Below are positions 47,640 through 56,544 of a DNA stretch of 64,000 bases, piece by piece (the stretch's first letter is position 1; each line of letters starts with the position of its first letter). The notes beneath the pieces were generated by a model that worked only from the letters and a program-made list of their open reading frames with translations, ran no database searches and was not told where the DNA came from. The stretch spans positions 2,542,001 to 2,606,000 of the forward strand of contig NZ_CP030055.1 in the NCBI RefSeq assembly GCF_015291645.1. Direction: 5' to 3'. The DNA is from Bradyrhizobium sp. CCBAU 53340 (GTDB taxonomy: Bacteria; Pseudomonadota; Alphaproteobacteria; Rhizobiales; Xanthobacteraceae). Position numbers and translations under genes: made by a program.

Positions 47640-48500
47640 TCAAGCCGATTTTAGCTCCATCTCGGCTGGGCTGATATAGCCGATGGCCGAGTGTCTGCGG
47701 TGATTGTTGTAGAAGCCCTCGATGTAAGTGAAGATGTCGCGCTCTGCGTCATTGCGGGTTGCATATTGGCAGTGATGGATCAGCTCGGTCTTCAGCACGT
47801 GGAAGAAGCTTTCCATCGGGGCATTGTCGTAGCAATCGGCTCTGCGACTCATCGACGGCCGGAAGCCGGCGGCTTGCAGCGCCTGGCGGTACTCGGTTGA
47901 AGCATATTGAGTGCCGCGATCGGAGTGATGGATCAAACCGGCGCTGGGCTTTTGTCCCTTGATCGCCATCCGCAATGCGGCAAGCGGTAGTTCGGCGCGC
48001 AGATGTTCGTCCATCGCCCACCCCACGATACGGCGGCTGTGCAAATCCATGATGGCGGCCAAGTACAACCATCCCTGGCCGGTCCAGACATAAGTGATGT
48101 CGGCGAGCCAAATCTGATTGCGCATGGCGGCCGAGAAGTTCCGGCCGAGCAGGTTCGGCGCGATCGGGAAGCCATGCCCACTGTCGGTGGTGCGGCATCG
48201 TCGCGGCCCGGCCGAGACGGCCCGAACAGCGTGGTGGCGCATCTGCCGCTCGATCCGGCCACGGCTTGCACGATGGCCCTGGGCTTTGAGTTCGGCATGG
48301 ATGCGCGGGCTGCCATAGCGGCCATGGCTGTCGCGATGAACCCGCTTGATGTCCTCCAACAACTCTCGATTGGCAGCGGCCCGGGGGCTTTCCGGCCGCG
48401 ACCGCCAGGCATAGTAGCCCGCGGGCGAGACGCCGAGCACACGGCACATGATCTGGACCGGATAGTCCGCACGGCGATCTTCGATGAAGCGGAACCTCAT
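47640..48500 (-). CDS. IS3-family transposase OrfB
   Basis: The 286-residue protein has an HTH_21 segment (YPVQIMCRVLGVSPAGYYAWR) and an rve integrase core with an intact DDE triad: Asp in WLADITYVW, Asp in HHSDRGTQYAS, Glu in DNAPMESFFHVLKTE. It overlaps orfA by 4 bp (ATGA). It is probably also made as an OrfAB fusion by -1 slippage at the AAAAAAG heptamer (48536-48530) inside orfA. Confidence 0.93.
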   Translation of the reverse strand: MRFRFIEDRRADYPVQIMCRVLGVSPAGYYAWRSRPESPRAAANRELLEDIKRVHRDSHGRYGSPRIHAELKAQGHRASRGRIERQMRHHAVRAVSAGPRRCRTTDSGHGFPIAPNLLGRNFSAAMRNQIWLADITYVWTGQGWLYLAAIMDLHSRRIVGWAMDEHLRAELPLAALRMAIKGQKPSAGLIHHSDRGTQYASTEYRQALQAAGFRPSMSRRADCYDNAPMESFFHVLKTELIHHCQYATRNDAERDIFTYIEGFYNNHRRHSAIGYISPAEMELKSA

Positions 48501-48814
48501 GTCCGGGGTCCAGCAAAGATCGCGATCGACTTTTTTAAAATGTCGCGCTCCATGCGCAACTGTTCGTTTTCCCGCTGCAACCGTGCGATCACGTCAGCCT
48601 GGTCCGCCGACGGCACCGCCGCTTGCGACGTGGGCGCCGCAGCGCTGCCGCCGGCTACCACCGTGCTCCGCTCCTTCACCCATCGGCTGAGCACGGAGCC
48701 GTCAAGCCCGAGCTCCTTCGATACCGACTTCGCCGAGCGGCCGCTCGACAAAACCAGATCAACTGCCTGCCGCTTGTACTCGTCCGAATAGGACCGACGC
48801 CGCCGTTTCGCCAT
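48497..48814 (-). CDS. IS3-family transposase OrfA (helix-turn-helix)
   Basis: I start at 48814 (MAKRRRRSYSDEYKRQAV), giving 105 residues; the upstream extension would run into the terminal repeat. It has an HTH_Tnp_1 domain (SAKSVSKELGLDGSVLSRWVKE) and a C-terminal leucine zipper (LQRENEQLRMERDILKKSIAIF). The slippery AAAAAAG codes LKK at the zipper end, the standard site of -1 frameshifting in this family. Confidence 0.92.
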   Translation of the reverse strand: MAKRRRRSYSDEYKRQAVDLVLSSGRSAKSVSKELGLDGSVLSRWVKERSTVVAGGSAAAPTSQAAVPSADQADVIARLQRENEQLRMERDILKKSIAIFAGPRT

Positions 48815-48872
48815 CTGACACCTCTCGCTGCCTAAGCTATAGGTGTCCACCGATTTAGGGGAGGCTCAATTT

Positions 48873-48902
48873 CTGGATTGCTTCGCTACGCTCGCAATGA
48901 CG
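48873..48902 (+). repeat. Right arm of the palindromic repeat split by the IS element
   Basis: This 30-base arm ends CGCTCGCAATGACG and matches the reverse complement of 47560-47589 at 28 of 30 positions. Confidence 0.75.
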
Positions 48903-48934
48903 GCTTGGTGAGAGCTGGAACCGCATCACCGCGA

Positions 48935-49396
48935 TCAAGCGAACGCGACCTCGCCCCATACGCTGCCATAGGCTCTATCGTCCTCAGATGCGCTAGGCTT
49001 GCGGCGCGGACGCGTCGGAGTGCTACGCTGGCGCCCATGCCTGATATCGAGGCGCTGCATCCGCGCTGTGACGCTGCCCGCGAGCACGGCGATGCGCGCC
49101 GCCGCCTGTTTGACGACGAACATGATCGTCGTGATGCGGCTCAGCACGCCGAGCAGGAACAGCACCGAGAAGATGTCGATATAGGCGAGGAAATCGCCGA
49201 TCAGCATCAACTCCGGTGGAATCGGGATGCTGTGATAGTAGGCTGCGATGAGGATGATGACGGGGATGAAGGCGATGGCCTTCCGCACCGTCAGCCGGTC
49301 GAGCAGCGCGGCGAGTTGCACGACCAGCACCTCCCACAGCGCATCGCCGATCGCGAGCGGGACCTCGTAGGTCCATCTTCGCCAGAATTGCTTCAC
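48935..49396 (-). CDS. Small membrane protein of unknown function
   Basis: I start at GTG 49396 (protein begins VKQFWRRWTYEVPL, with an AAGG ribosome site), 14 bp after the universal stress gene. The 153-residue product has an amphipathic N-terminus and two or three hydrophobic helices (AIAFIPVIILIAAYYHS, FLAYIDIFSVLFLLGVL). A basic C-terminus (HGRQRSTPTRPRRK) follows. No family recognised. Its tight spacing suggests co-transcription with the UspA-like gene. The 3' end lies 33 bp from the split palindrome. Confidence 0.65.
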   Translation of the reverse strand: MKQFWRRWTYEVPLAIGDALWEVLVVQLAALLDRLTVRKAIAFIPVIILIAAYYHSIPIPPELMLIGDFLAYIDIFSVLFLLGVLSRITTIMFVVKQAAARIAVLAGSVTARMQRLDIRHGRQRSTPTRPRRKPSASEDDRAYGSVWGEVAFA

Positions 49397-49410
49397 GCCT
49401 TGGCTCCCGT

Positions 49411-49836
49411 TTAGTGCCTCACCACCAGCACCGAGCACTTGGCGTAGCGCACCACATGCCCGGCGTTCGAGCCGAGGAAATAGGTGCGCATCGCCGGCCG
49501 GTGCGAGGTCATCACGATCAGGTCAGCCTTCATGTGCGCGGCTTCCTCCAGGATCTCGTGGTAGATGCCACCCTGGCGCACCACGCTGGAGATATGGGCG
49601 GGGTCGATGCCGGATTCACGGGCGACGATGGCGAGCGCCTCTTCAGAGGTCTGGCGCTGCTGCTCGTCGAAATCGGCCGGGACGTATTCGGCCAGCATCA
49701 CCGGTGTCATCGGCAGCACGTTGAGCAGCCGGATCGATCCGTTCCAGTTCTGCGACAGCGTTGCCGCGGTTTCGATCGCGGGCTTCGCCAGGTCGGTGTC
49801 GGCGAGGTCGATGGGCACGAGAATGGACTTGAACAT
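49411..49836 (-). CDS. Universal stress protein (UspA family)
   Basis: The start is 49836 (MFKSILVPIDLAD), with GGAGG five bases upstream. The 141-residue protein has the Usp fold: an N-terminal VPIDL strand, the conserved DLIVMTSHR strand, and the ATP-binding loop GSNAGHVVRYAKCSVLVVR, close to the G-2X-G-9X-G(S/T) type. ATP binding is likely. It leads a two-gene unit with a small membrane protein. General stress or redox response is the expected setting. Confidence 0.9.
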   Translation of the reverse strand: MFKSILVPIDLADTDLAKPAIETAATLSQNWNGSIRLLNVLPMTPVMLAEYVPADFDEQQRQTSEEALAIVARESGIDPAHISSVVRQGGIYHEILEEAAHMKADLIVMTSHRPAMRTYFLGSNAGHVVRYAKCSVLVVRH

Positions 49837-49886
49837 CTGCGCCTCCAAATCTTCCAGTCAGCACGTTTTCCCGGTACGTCGCGCGC

Positions 49887-50423
49887 TCATCCCAGTCGAA
49901 GCAGCTTGGGGCTCACGAACAGCACCAGTTTGCCGTGGCGGTAGGCCACGTCACCCCAATCCTTGACGTCAAAGTCCAGGATCGCAAGCCCCGCGGTGGG
50001 AAGATTGTCGGTCAGCGCCTTGGCGCTGGCCCGATCGCCGCTGCCCGTCAGCATCAGGGCAGCCTCATGCATGCCGGGATTATGCCCGACCAGCAGCAAT
50101 CGCCTGGGGTCGGCCGGGATGGTTGCAGTGCGAATGGTTTCGAGAATCTGCGCGGGATCGGCGCCGTAGAGTTCCGGCAGGATATCGACCTCTGGCGCTG
50201 CGACGCGGTCCTTCATCGCCTGCCAGGCGACGTCCCAGGTCTGCCGGGCGCGAACGGCGTGCGACACCAGCACCATCTCCGGGACGGGCGGATGGGTGGC
50301 GATCCAGTCGCCCATCTCGGCGGCATCCCGGCGGCCGCGGTCGTCGAGGCGGCGGTCCTGGTCGCGGCCGCTCGGCGCGTCAGTCTCGGTCTTGGCGTGA
50401 CGCAGCAACATCAAACGGCGCAT
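49887..50423 (-). CDS. SixA-like histidine phosphatase
   Basis: The start is taken at 50423 (MRRLMLLRHAKTE), giving 178 residues. The histidine-phosphatase core is clear: LLRHAKTE with the catalytic RH, LVSHAVRARQTW, and the second His in LLVGHNPGMHEAAL. This is the SixA branch, whose E. coli member dephosphorylates phosphohistidine on an Hpt domain or PTS protein. A link to the stand-alone Hpt at 10.4 kb is conceivable but purely speculative. Confidence 0.87.
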   Translation of the reverse strand: MRRLMLLRHAKTETDAPSGRDQDRRLDDRGRRDAAEMGDWIATHPPVPEMVLVSHAVRARQTWDVAWQAMKDRVAAPEVDILPELYGADPAQILETIRTATIPADPRRLLLVGHNPGMHEAALMLTGSGDRASAKALTDNLPTAGLAILDFDVKDWGDVAYRHGKLVLFVSPKLLRLG

Positions 50424-50516
50424 GGCATTCTCGAATCGTTCCACGTCTTGAATAATCTACAGGCGGCCATTGAGGACAAGGTGACAAGCGCCTGCTCGGT
50501 ATTTTAAGAAAACGAC

Positions 50517-51980
50517 ATGAGCGAGACTTTCACAAGCGTGTCCCAGGAAGAAGCCGGCTTCCGCGAGCGCGCCCGGCTGTCCTTCGATCTTGACGCCGAT
50601 ATCTGTGTCATAGGGGCAGGGCTCGCCGGCCTTTCCGTTGCGCTGGAAGCGGCCCGCCTTGGGGCCAGCGTCGCGGTGCTCGAGGGCCGCCATATCGGCT
50701 GGAACGCCTCGGGCAACCAGTTCGGCACCGTGATGCCGGGTTTCGCGCTGCCGCTCGCCGAGCTGATCGAGCGCATCGGCTTCGAGGACGCCGGTGAATT
50801 GTGGGCGCTCTCGAAGGAGGGCGCCGAGTTCGTCCGGACCCACGCCACCGAAGAAAATATGCCTGATATCGGCCTCACCGACGGCGTGCTCGAGGTCTCC
50901 AATGTCGATGCCGGAGATCGGCTGATCAGCCGGCTGCAGATGCTGAACGAGGATTTCGACACCGAGGCCGAAGGCTGGCAGGTCGATCGCGTGCGCGCGG
51001 CGCTCAAGACCGATCGTTACTTCCACGGCGTCTATTATCCCAAAGCGTTCCAGGTCGACGGCCGCAAATATGTCCATGGCCTCGCGGCACTGGCGCGGCG
51101 CGCCGGCGCGCGCATCTTCGAGGACACGCCTGTTGTCAGCATCGATCATTCCGGCATCCGTAAACGCATCGTCACGCCTTCGGCACGGCTGCGCGCCACC
51201 CACATCGTGCTCGCCGGCAATATCCATCTCGGCGCGCCGTTGCGGCGGCTGTCGGAGACGTTGCTGCCGGTCTGGCGCTATGCCGGTATTACTGCGCCGC
51301 TCGGCGAGCGCCTGCACGAGTTCATCGCCTTCAAGGGCTCGGTGATGGATTCCGACGGCGTCGATCATTTCCGTGTCGTCGATGGCGACCGCCTGATGTG
51401 GGAGAGCCCGGAAACCACCTGGGCCGCGAGTCCGCAGCGCTTTGCCGGTGCCATCAGGCGGAGGATCCGATCGATTTTCCCTGAGCTCGGCAATGTCGAG
51501 ATATCGGAGACGTTCGGCGGCGCCACCGGCCAGACCGTGCACGGCATGCCGCAGATCGGCCAATTGCGCAAAGGCCTGTGGGTGGCGAGCGGGTTTGGGC
51601 GCCAGGGCATGAACACCTCGGCGATGGCCGGACAGCTGATCGCGCGCAGCATCCTTTCGGGCGACGAGCGCTGGAAGCTGTTCTCGCCGTTCGAACTGGT
51701 CTGGGCGGGCGGCACCACCGGGCGGGTCGCGGGCCAATTAGTCGGCCTTTGGGGCAGGGCGAGTTCCGCCGCCGCAGGGTCGCTCGCCCGCTACCGCGAG
51801 CGGGTCCGGGTGAAGGACAGGGAACGCGAGGCGCGGCTGGCCGAGGCCAACCGGGCCGCCGGCACCGGTCCGCGCCATCAGCCCTCAGGGGTTCGGCCGC
51901 GGGTGGCCCCTGCGCCGCAGCAGCCGACGGCAACGGAGGAGGTGGAACCGGCCGATCAGGAGCAGGGCGTTTCGCAGTAA
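50517..51980 (+). CDS. FAD-dependent amine/amino-acid oxidoreductase (DAO family)
   Basis: The 487-residue protein has an N-terminal FAD motif (DICVIGAGLAGLSVALEAARLG, about 28-50) and the DAO-family signature WNASGNQFG. The C-terminal GLWVASGFGRQGMNTSAMAGQLIA binds the flavin tail. The layout resembles PuuB-like gamma-glutamylputrescine oxidases and DadA-like dehydrogenases, which release an aldehyde or keto acid and ammonia. The last 80 residues are a charged Pro/Glu/Arg-rich extension unlike the family. The substrate is unknown. No companion gene is on the same strand except msrB. Confidence 0.85.
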   Translation: MSETFTSVSQEEAGFRERARLSFDLDADICVIGAGLAGLSVALEAARLGASVAVLEGRHIGWNASGNQFGTVMPGFALPLAELIERIGFEDAGELWALSKEGAEFVRTHATEENMPDIGLTDGVLEVSNVDAGDRLISRLQMLNEDFDTEAEGWQVDRVRAALKTDRYFHGVYYPKAFQVDGRKYVHGLAALARRAGARIFEDTPVVSIDHSGIRKRIVTPSARLRATHIVLAGNIHLGAPLRRLSETLLPVWRYAGITAPLGERLHEFIAFKGSVMDSDGVDHFRVVDGDRLMWESPETTWAASPQRFAGAIRRRIRSIFPELGNVEISETFGGATGQTVHGMPQIGQLRKGLWVASGFGRQGMNTSAMAGQLIARSILSGDERWKLFSPFELVWAGGTTGRVAGQLVGLWGRASSAAAGSLARYRERVRVKDREREARLAEANRAAGTGPRHQPSGVRPRVAPAPQQPTATEEVEPADQEQGVSQ

Positions 51981-52068
51981 GGTGGGGAAGAAAAATTCCG
52001 CCTGAACGTGTAACGTTGACCGTTAGAGCCCGTATCTCAGGGCGTGGTCCCCGCGCACGGAGAATGAG

Positions 52069-52581
52069 ATGTTTGACCGCCGCATCCTGCTAACGACTGT
52101 CGCCGGCCTGTTTGGGCTTTCGGCCTTCCGCTGGCTGAGGGCAACGCCGGCCCAGGCTGGAGAGAAGACCGCGCAGAAATTCGAGATCGAGAAGACCGAC
52201 GCCGAATGGCGCGCGCAATTGACGCCGCAGCAATATGAGATCCTGCGCAAGGAGGGCACCGAGCGGCCCGGCTCCAGCCCGCTGCTGAACGAGCACCGCA
52301 AGGGCGTCTTCGCCTGCGCCGGCTGCGACCTGCCGCTGTTTACGTCCGAGACCAAATTCGAGAGCGGCACGGGGTGGCCGAGCTTCTACCAGCCGATCGA
52401 GGGCAATGTCGGCAAGACCGAGGACCGCACCTTCGGCATGGTGCGCACCGAGGTACACTGCCGGCGCTGCGGCGGCCATCTCGGGCACGTCTTCGACGAC
52501 GGTCCGAAGCCGACCGGACTGCGCTATTGCATCGACGGTTTCGGGCTGGTGTTCCACCCCGCGGGGCCGTCGGCGACGTAG
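52069..52581 (+). CDS. msrB: Exported peptide-methionine (R)-S-oxide reductase MsrB
   Basis: The 170-residue protein has an N-terminal export signal ([30 protein letters not shown]), possibly Tat-type, so it should act in the periplasm. The MsrB domain has both zinc CxxC pairs (CAGC, CRRC), the substrate segment [26 protein letters not shown] and the catalytic Cys in RYCIDG. The usual RYCINS is altered to RYCIDG. It repairs oxidised methionine in envelope proteins. A terminator follows. Confidence 0.92.
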   Translation: MFDRRILLTTVAGLFGLSAFRWLRATPAQAGEKTAQKFEIEKTDAEWRAQLTPQQYEILRKEGTERPGSSPLLNEHRKGVFACAGCDLPLFTSETKFESGTGWPSFYQPIEGNVGKTEDRTFGMVRTEVHCRRCGGHLGHVFDDGPKPTGLRYCIDGFGLVFHPAGPSAT

Positions 52582-52629
52582 GCGTCATTTGAAGTGTTTT
52601 CCCCGGCAATTGTTGCCGGTCCGGCAATT

Positions 52630-52664
52630 ATGCCCCGGTCGTCCGACCGGGGCATTTCTATTTA
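52630..52664 (+). terminator. Rho-independent terminator after msrB
   Basis: An 11-bp perfect stem (52630-52640 with 52645-52655), a 4-base loop and a T-rich tail (TTTCTATTT) insulate the flagellar genes from msrB. Confidence 0.8.
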
Positions 52665-52693
52665 AGCCATTGATTTTATGAGGATACAAGCTT

Positions 52694-52708
52694 TGGCATA
52701 GGCCTTGC
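52694..52708 (+). promoter_or_regulatory. Sigma-54-type promoter before flgE
   Basis: TGGCAT-AGGCC-TTGC has the GG (-24) and GC (-12) pairs with the required 10-base spacing. It lies 66 bp before the flgE start. Hook genes are sigma-54/FlbD dependent in Caulobacter, which fits. Confidence 0.6.
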
Positions 52709-52773
52709 GACTGTGTCCCCGACTGCGGCCATGGGTCGACCTGCCGCCGAGACCGGATTTGGAGACAAAGTTT

Positions 52774-54606
52774 ATGGGTATCTTCGATGCAATGAACACC
52801 TCGGTGGGCGGTCTGCAGGCGCAGTCCTACGCGCTTCAGAACATCTCGGGCAACATCGCCAACTCGTCCACCACCGGTTACAAGGGCATCGGGACCAGCT
52901 TCGAGGATCTCATCCCCGACGCCTCCGTGCCGAGCAAGCAGGTCGCCGGCGGCGTCACCGCGCATGCCCAGGCGACCATCACCACGCAGGGCACGATCTC
53001 CTCCTCCAGCGTCGCCACCAACATGGCGATCACCGGCGACGGTTTCTTCTCGGTGCAGAAGGCAACCGGCGTGGTCGACAATGTGCCGGTGTTCAACGGC
53101 GTCACCTATTACACCCGTCGCGGCGACTTCCAGGTCAATGCCAACGGCAACCTGGTCAACGGTGCCGGCTACTATTTGATGGGCGTCACGGTCGATCCGA
53201 AGACCGGCAACCCGACCGGCAACGTGGCGACGGTGCTGAAATTCCAGAACAACTTTGTCCCGGCGCAGGCGACGACCGCGATCCAGTATGCGGCGAACCT
53301 GCCGACCCAGCCGAACACGGTGGCGAGCTCGACCGCGGCCACCGGTTCGCTCGTAGCCAATGGTGGTCTCAATCCGTCCGACTTCTCGGCCAACCCGCTG
53401 CCGGTCGGCACGCCGGCAGCGCCCTATACGGACGCCACCATTACCGGCACGTCCGTCAGCAATCAGAACACGCCGCAGGCCGCCATCACCGCTGCGACGA
53501 AGCTGTCGGGCACCTCGCCGAGCGACTCGCTGACCACCAGCTTCGTTGCCGGTGATACCATTACCGTCGGCACTGCTCCGGCGACCACAATCACCATCAC
53601 CGCGGCCGGTACCGGCCTGCAGGACGCAACCCACGTCCGCGCCGACGATACCGTCGGCAACCTGCTCACCGCGATCGGTGCCGCCACGGGCGTGGCGCCG
53701 ACCATCAATGCCTCCACCGGCGCAATTACGTTGCACACCGGCACGGCACAGGATCTCAGCGTCACGAGCTCGGCGCCTGCGTTCTCCGCGCTCGGATTCA
53801 CGAGCCCGGTGACCAAGGCGCGCGGCGGCGGCGGCACCGCTGGAACGGGCACGGTGATTGGCAACGACATCTCGACGTTCACCAAGGAATCCATCAGCGG
53901 CGGTGCGGTGACGGCCTACAACGCGGCCGGCACGCCCGTGAACCTGCAATTGCGCTGGGCCAAGACCGACAGCGCTGCACTGGGCACCGGACACACCGAT
54001 AGCTGGAACCTGTTCTACCAGACTGACCCGAACGCGACCGGCACGACGGTCGGCTGGGTCAATACCGGCCAGACCTTCACGTTTGCCAGCGATGGTTCGC
54101 TGTCCACGCCGAGCGGCTCGGGCATCACCATCAACAACGTCAGCGTCAGCGGCCAGTCACTCGGCTCGGTGGCCTTCAACATCTCCTCCGGCGGCTTGAC
54201 GCAATTTGCGAGCACGAGCGGCGCCGTGACCATCAACACCATCACCCAGAACGGCTACGCCGCCGGTCAGCTCCGCTCGGTTGCCGTCAACAACAACGGC
54301 CTCGTGGTCGGCACTTTCTCGAACGGCCAGAATCTCGACCTTGCCCAGGTGTCGCTGTCGCACTTCAACGGCACCAACTATCTCAAGGCGCTGGACGGCG
54401 GCGCCTACGCGGTGACCGACCAGTCGGGTCCGGCAATCGACGGTGCCTCGGGCACCATCAGCGGCTCGTCGCTTGAAGGATCCAACACCGACATCGCCGA
54501 CGAATTCACCAAGCTGATCGTGACCCAGCAGGCCTATTCGGCCAACACCAAGGTGATCACGACCGCGAATTCGATGGTGCAGGACCTCTTGAACGTGTTG
54601 CGCTGA
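52774..54606 (+). CDS. flgE: Flagellar hook protein FlgE
   Basis: The start is ATG 52774 (MGIFDAMNTSVGGLQAQ). The 610-residue protein has the N-terminal rod/hook signature (ALQNISGNIANSSTTGYKG), a central FlgE domain and a C-terminal rod/hook motif (TDIADEFTKLIVTQQAYSANTKVITTANSMVQDLLNVLR). It is longer than the enterobacterial protein because of inserts, including residues 230-346, which also occur in FlgL of this cluster. It builds the hook. It is first in the flgE-flgK-flgL run behind a sigma-54-like promoter. Confidence 0.95.
   Translation: MGIFDAMNTSVGGLQAQSYALQNISGNIANSSTTGYKGIGTSFEDLIPDASVPSKQVAGGVTAHAQATITTQGTISSSSVATNMAITGDGFFSVQKATGVVDNVPVFNGVTYYTRRGDFQVNANGNLVNGAGYYLMGVTVDPKTGNPTGNVATVLKFQNNFVPAQATTAIQYAANLPTQPNTVASSTAATGSLVANGGLNPSDFSANPLPVGTPAAPYTDATITGTSVSNQNTPQAAITAATKLSGTSPSDSLTTSFVAGDTITVGTAPATTITITAAGTGLQDATHVRADDTVGNLLTAIGAATGVAPTINASTGAITLHTGTAQDLSVTSSAPAFSALGFTSPVTKARGGGGTAGTGTVIGNDISTFTKESISGGAVTAYNAAGTPVNLQLRWAKTDSAALGTGHTDSWNLFYQTDPNATGTTVGWVNTGQTFTFASDGSLSTPSGSGITINNVSVSGQSLGSVAFNISSGGLTQFASTSGAVTINTITQNGYAAGQLRSVAVNNNGLVVGTFSNGQNLDLAQVSLSHFNGTNYLKALDGGAYAVTDQSGPAIDGASGTISGSSLEGSNTDIADEFTKLIVTQQAYSANTKVITTANSMVQDLLNVLR
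53461..53820 (+). other. Insert domain of FlgE shared with FlgL
   Basis: FlgE residues about 230-346 contain the ordered motifs ITAATKLSGTSPSDSL, FVAGDTITV, DTVGNLLTAI, GAITLHT and FSALGFTSP. These align with FlgL residues about 327-442 of the same operon. It resembles the flagellin hook-IN repeat type. Confidence 0.75.
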
Positions 54607-54640
54607 TCGGCGCGTAACGTAACCATAAGGCGGCCGTAAC

Positions 54641-56524
54641 ATGGGTTTGAGTTCAGCCCTTGCCAGTGCGATGAGCGGTCTGCGTGCCAACCAGGCCGCG
54701 CTCTCGATCACGTCCTCGAACGTCGCAAACTCGCAGACGCCGGGTTACGTCGCCCAGACGCCGAACCAGATCGAAATCACCACCGGCGACTTCGGCTCGA
54801 CGGCGATGACGACCGGCGTCAGCCGGGAGCTCGACAGCTATGTGCTGAACCAGCTGCGCACCGAGACCGGCGGCAGCGGCTACGCCGACCAGATGGCCAA
54901 CATTCTGAAGCAGCTCCAGAATGTCTATGGCAACCCCGGCGGCAGCGGCACGCTCGAGACCGCGCTGAACAATTTCACCAGCTCGCTTCAGGCGCTGTCG
55001 ACGAGTGCGGGCTCGTCGTCGGCGCAGACGGTCGCCGTCGGGGCTGCGCAGGCGCTGGCCCAGCAGCTCAACATCACCACCAAGGGCATCCAGTCGCTGC
55101 GCTCCAATGTCGAGCAGGATCTCGGCACCTCGGCGCAGCAGGCCAACGCGGCGATGAACCAGATTGCCGACATCAACACCAAGCTCCAGGGCCTGGCTTC
55201 GACCGATCCGACCGCGGCAACGCTGATGGATCAGCGCGACCAGGCCATCAACACGCTGTCGAAACTCGTCGACGTCCGAGTCACCACCGACGGATCCAAC
55301 CAGGCCAACATCTACACCACCACCGGCATCCAGCTCGTCGGCGCCGGGCTCGCCTCGCAATTCTCCTTCACCTCCGCGGGCGCGCTCTCTGCGACCTCGC
55401 TCTACAATGTCGATCCGACCAAGTCCGGTGTCGGCGCGCTCAACATCAAGCTGCCGAACGGCTCTTCGATCGACGTCGTCGCCAACAACGTCGTCTCCTC
55501 CGGTCAGATCGCAGCCGATCTCAAGCTGCGCGACCAGACGCTGGTGCAGGCGCAGAACCAGGTCGACCAGCTCGCGGCGACGATGTCGAGCGCGCTGTCG
55601 GACAAGACCACGGCAGGCACCGCCGTCTCCGGCCCGCCCGCCGGATTCGACGTTGATCTCGCCGGAGCGGCGCCGGGCAACGCGGTCAACATCACCTACA
55701 CGGACACGACGACCAACACGCAGCGCCAGATCACGCTGGTCAACGTCACCGATCCGACGGCGCTGCCGCTCCAGAACGCTGCCAACGCCAACCCGATGCG
55801 AGTCGGGGTGAACTTCTCCGGCGGCATGGGTGCGATCGCTTCGGCGCTCAACACCGCGCTTTCTGGTGTGCACCTCTCGTTCTCCGCAGCCCCGCTGCCG
55901 GCGACCGCCACGACGTTGCGGATCACCGATGATGGCACCGGCCTTGCCAAGGTCAATTCGTCCTCGATCTCCAAGACCATCTCGTCGCTGACCTCGGGCA
56001 ATCCGCAGCTGCCGCTGTTCACCGACGGCGGCACCACGCTCTACACCGGCGCGATCACGGGGGCGGGCTCGCAGATGACCGGCCTTGCCGGGCGCATCGC
56101 GGTCAACTCGTCGCTGGTCACCGATCCGAGCAAGCTGTCGGTCTACAGCACCTCGCCGGCGACGCCCGCGGGCGATACCACGCGCTCGGACTATCTCTAT
56201 TCGCAGCTCACGACGGCGGTGTTCTCCTATTCGCCGCAGACCGGGCTCGGTTCGTCGAGCCAGCCCTTCAGCGGCAACGTCTCGAACTACCTGCAGCAGT
56301 TCCTGAGCGTGCAGAGCAATGCTTCGACCCAGGCGACCCAGCTGCAGCAGGGCCAGAGCGTCGTGGTCTCGACGCTCCAGGCCAAGTTCAACTCGACCTC
56401 CAGCGTCAATCTGGACTCGGAGATGTCGAACCTGATCCAGCTCCAGAATGCCTATGCCGCCAACGCCCACGTGATGTCGGTGGTGCAGACCATGATGAAC
56501 ACCTTGCTCCAGGCTCAAGCGTAA
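54641..56524 (+). CDS. flgK: Flagellar hook-associated protein 1 FlgK
   Basis: The 627-residue protein has the N-terminal FlgK signature (MGLSSALASAMSGLRANQAALSITSSNVAN) and a coiled helical region (about 85-200). A variable beta domain follows. The C-terminal heptad motif is LDSEMSNLIQLQNAYAANAHVMSVVQTMMNTLLQA. It forms the hook-filament junction with FlgL. The start lies 34 bp after the flgE stop and the stop 20 bp before flgL, so it is in the same operon. Confidence 0.94.
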   Translation: MGLSSALASAMSGLRANQAALSITSSNVANSQTPGYVAQTPNQIEITTGDFGSTAMTTGVSRELDSYVLNQLRTETGGSGYADQMANILKQLQNVYGNPGGSGTLETALNNFTSSLQALSTSAGSSSAQTVAVGAAQALAQQLNITTKGIQSLRSNVEQDLGTSAQQANAAMNQIADINTKLQGLASTDPTAATLMDQRDQAINTLSKLVDVRVTTDGSNQANIYTTTGIQLVGAGLASQFSFTSAGALSATSLYNVDPTKSGVGALNIKLPNGSSIDVVANNVVSSGQIAADLKLRDQTLVQAQNQVDQLAATMSSALSDKTTAGTAVSGPPAGFDVDLAGAAPGNAVNITYTDTTTNTQRQITLVNVTDPTALPLQNAANANPMRVGVNFSGGMGAIASALNTALSGVHLSFSAAPLPATATTLRITDDGTGLAKVNSSSISKTISSLTSGNPQLPLFTDGGTTLYTGAITGAGSQMTGLAGRIAVNSSLVTDPSKLSVYSTSPATPAGDTTRSDYLYSQLTTAVFSYSPQTGLGSSSQPFSGNVSNYLQQFLSVQSNASTQATQLQQGQSVVVSTLQAKFNSTSSVNLDSEMSNLIQLQNAYAANAHVMSVVQTMMNTLLQAQA

Positions 56525-56544
56525 CCAGTACAGGGCTCTGAAAC

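Larger units (their letters stand above)
47611..48868 (-). mobile_element. IS3-family insertion sequence, complete, with target duplication
   Basis: The 1258-bp element has imperfect terminal inverted repeats of about 25 bp, starting TGA at both ends and sharing TCCCC, AAA and GTGGAC blocks (47611-47635 and 48844-48868). ATTT lies directly outside both ends (47607-47610, 48869-48872), a 4-bp target duplication typical of IS3. Two overlapping genes read from right to left. Both reading frames are intact, so the copy may be active and recent. Confidence 0.88.

Noticed and set aside
48814..48850. Upstream start for IS OrfA
   Set aside because: The extension lies in and next to the terminal inverted repeat; MAKRRRR is the usual N-terminus of this OrfA type.
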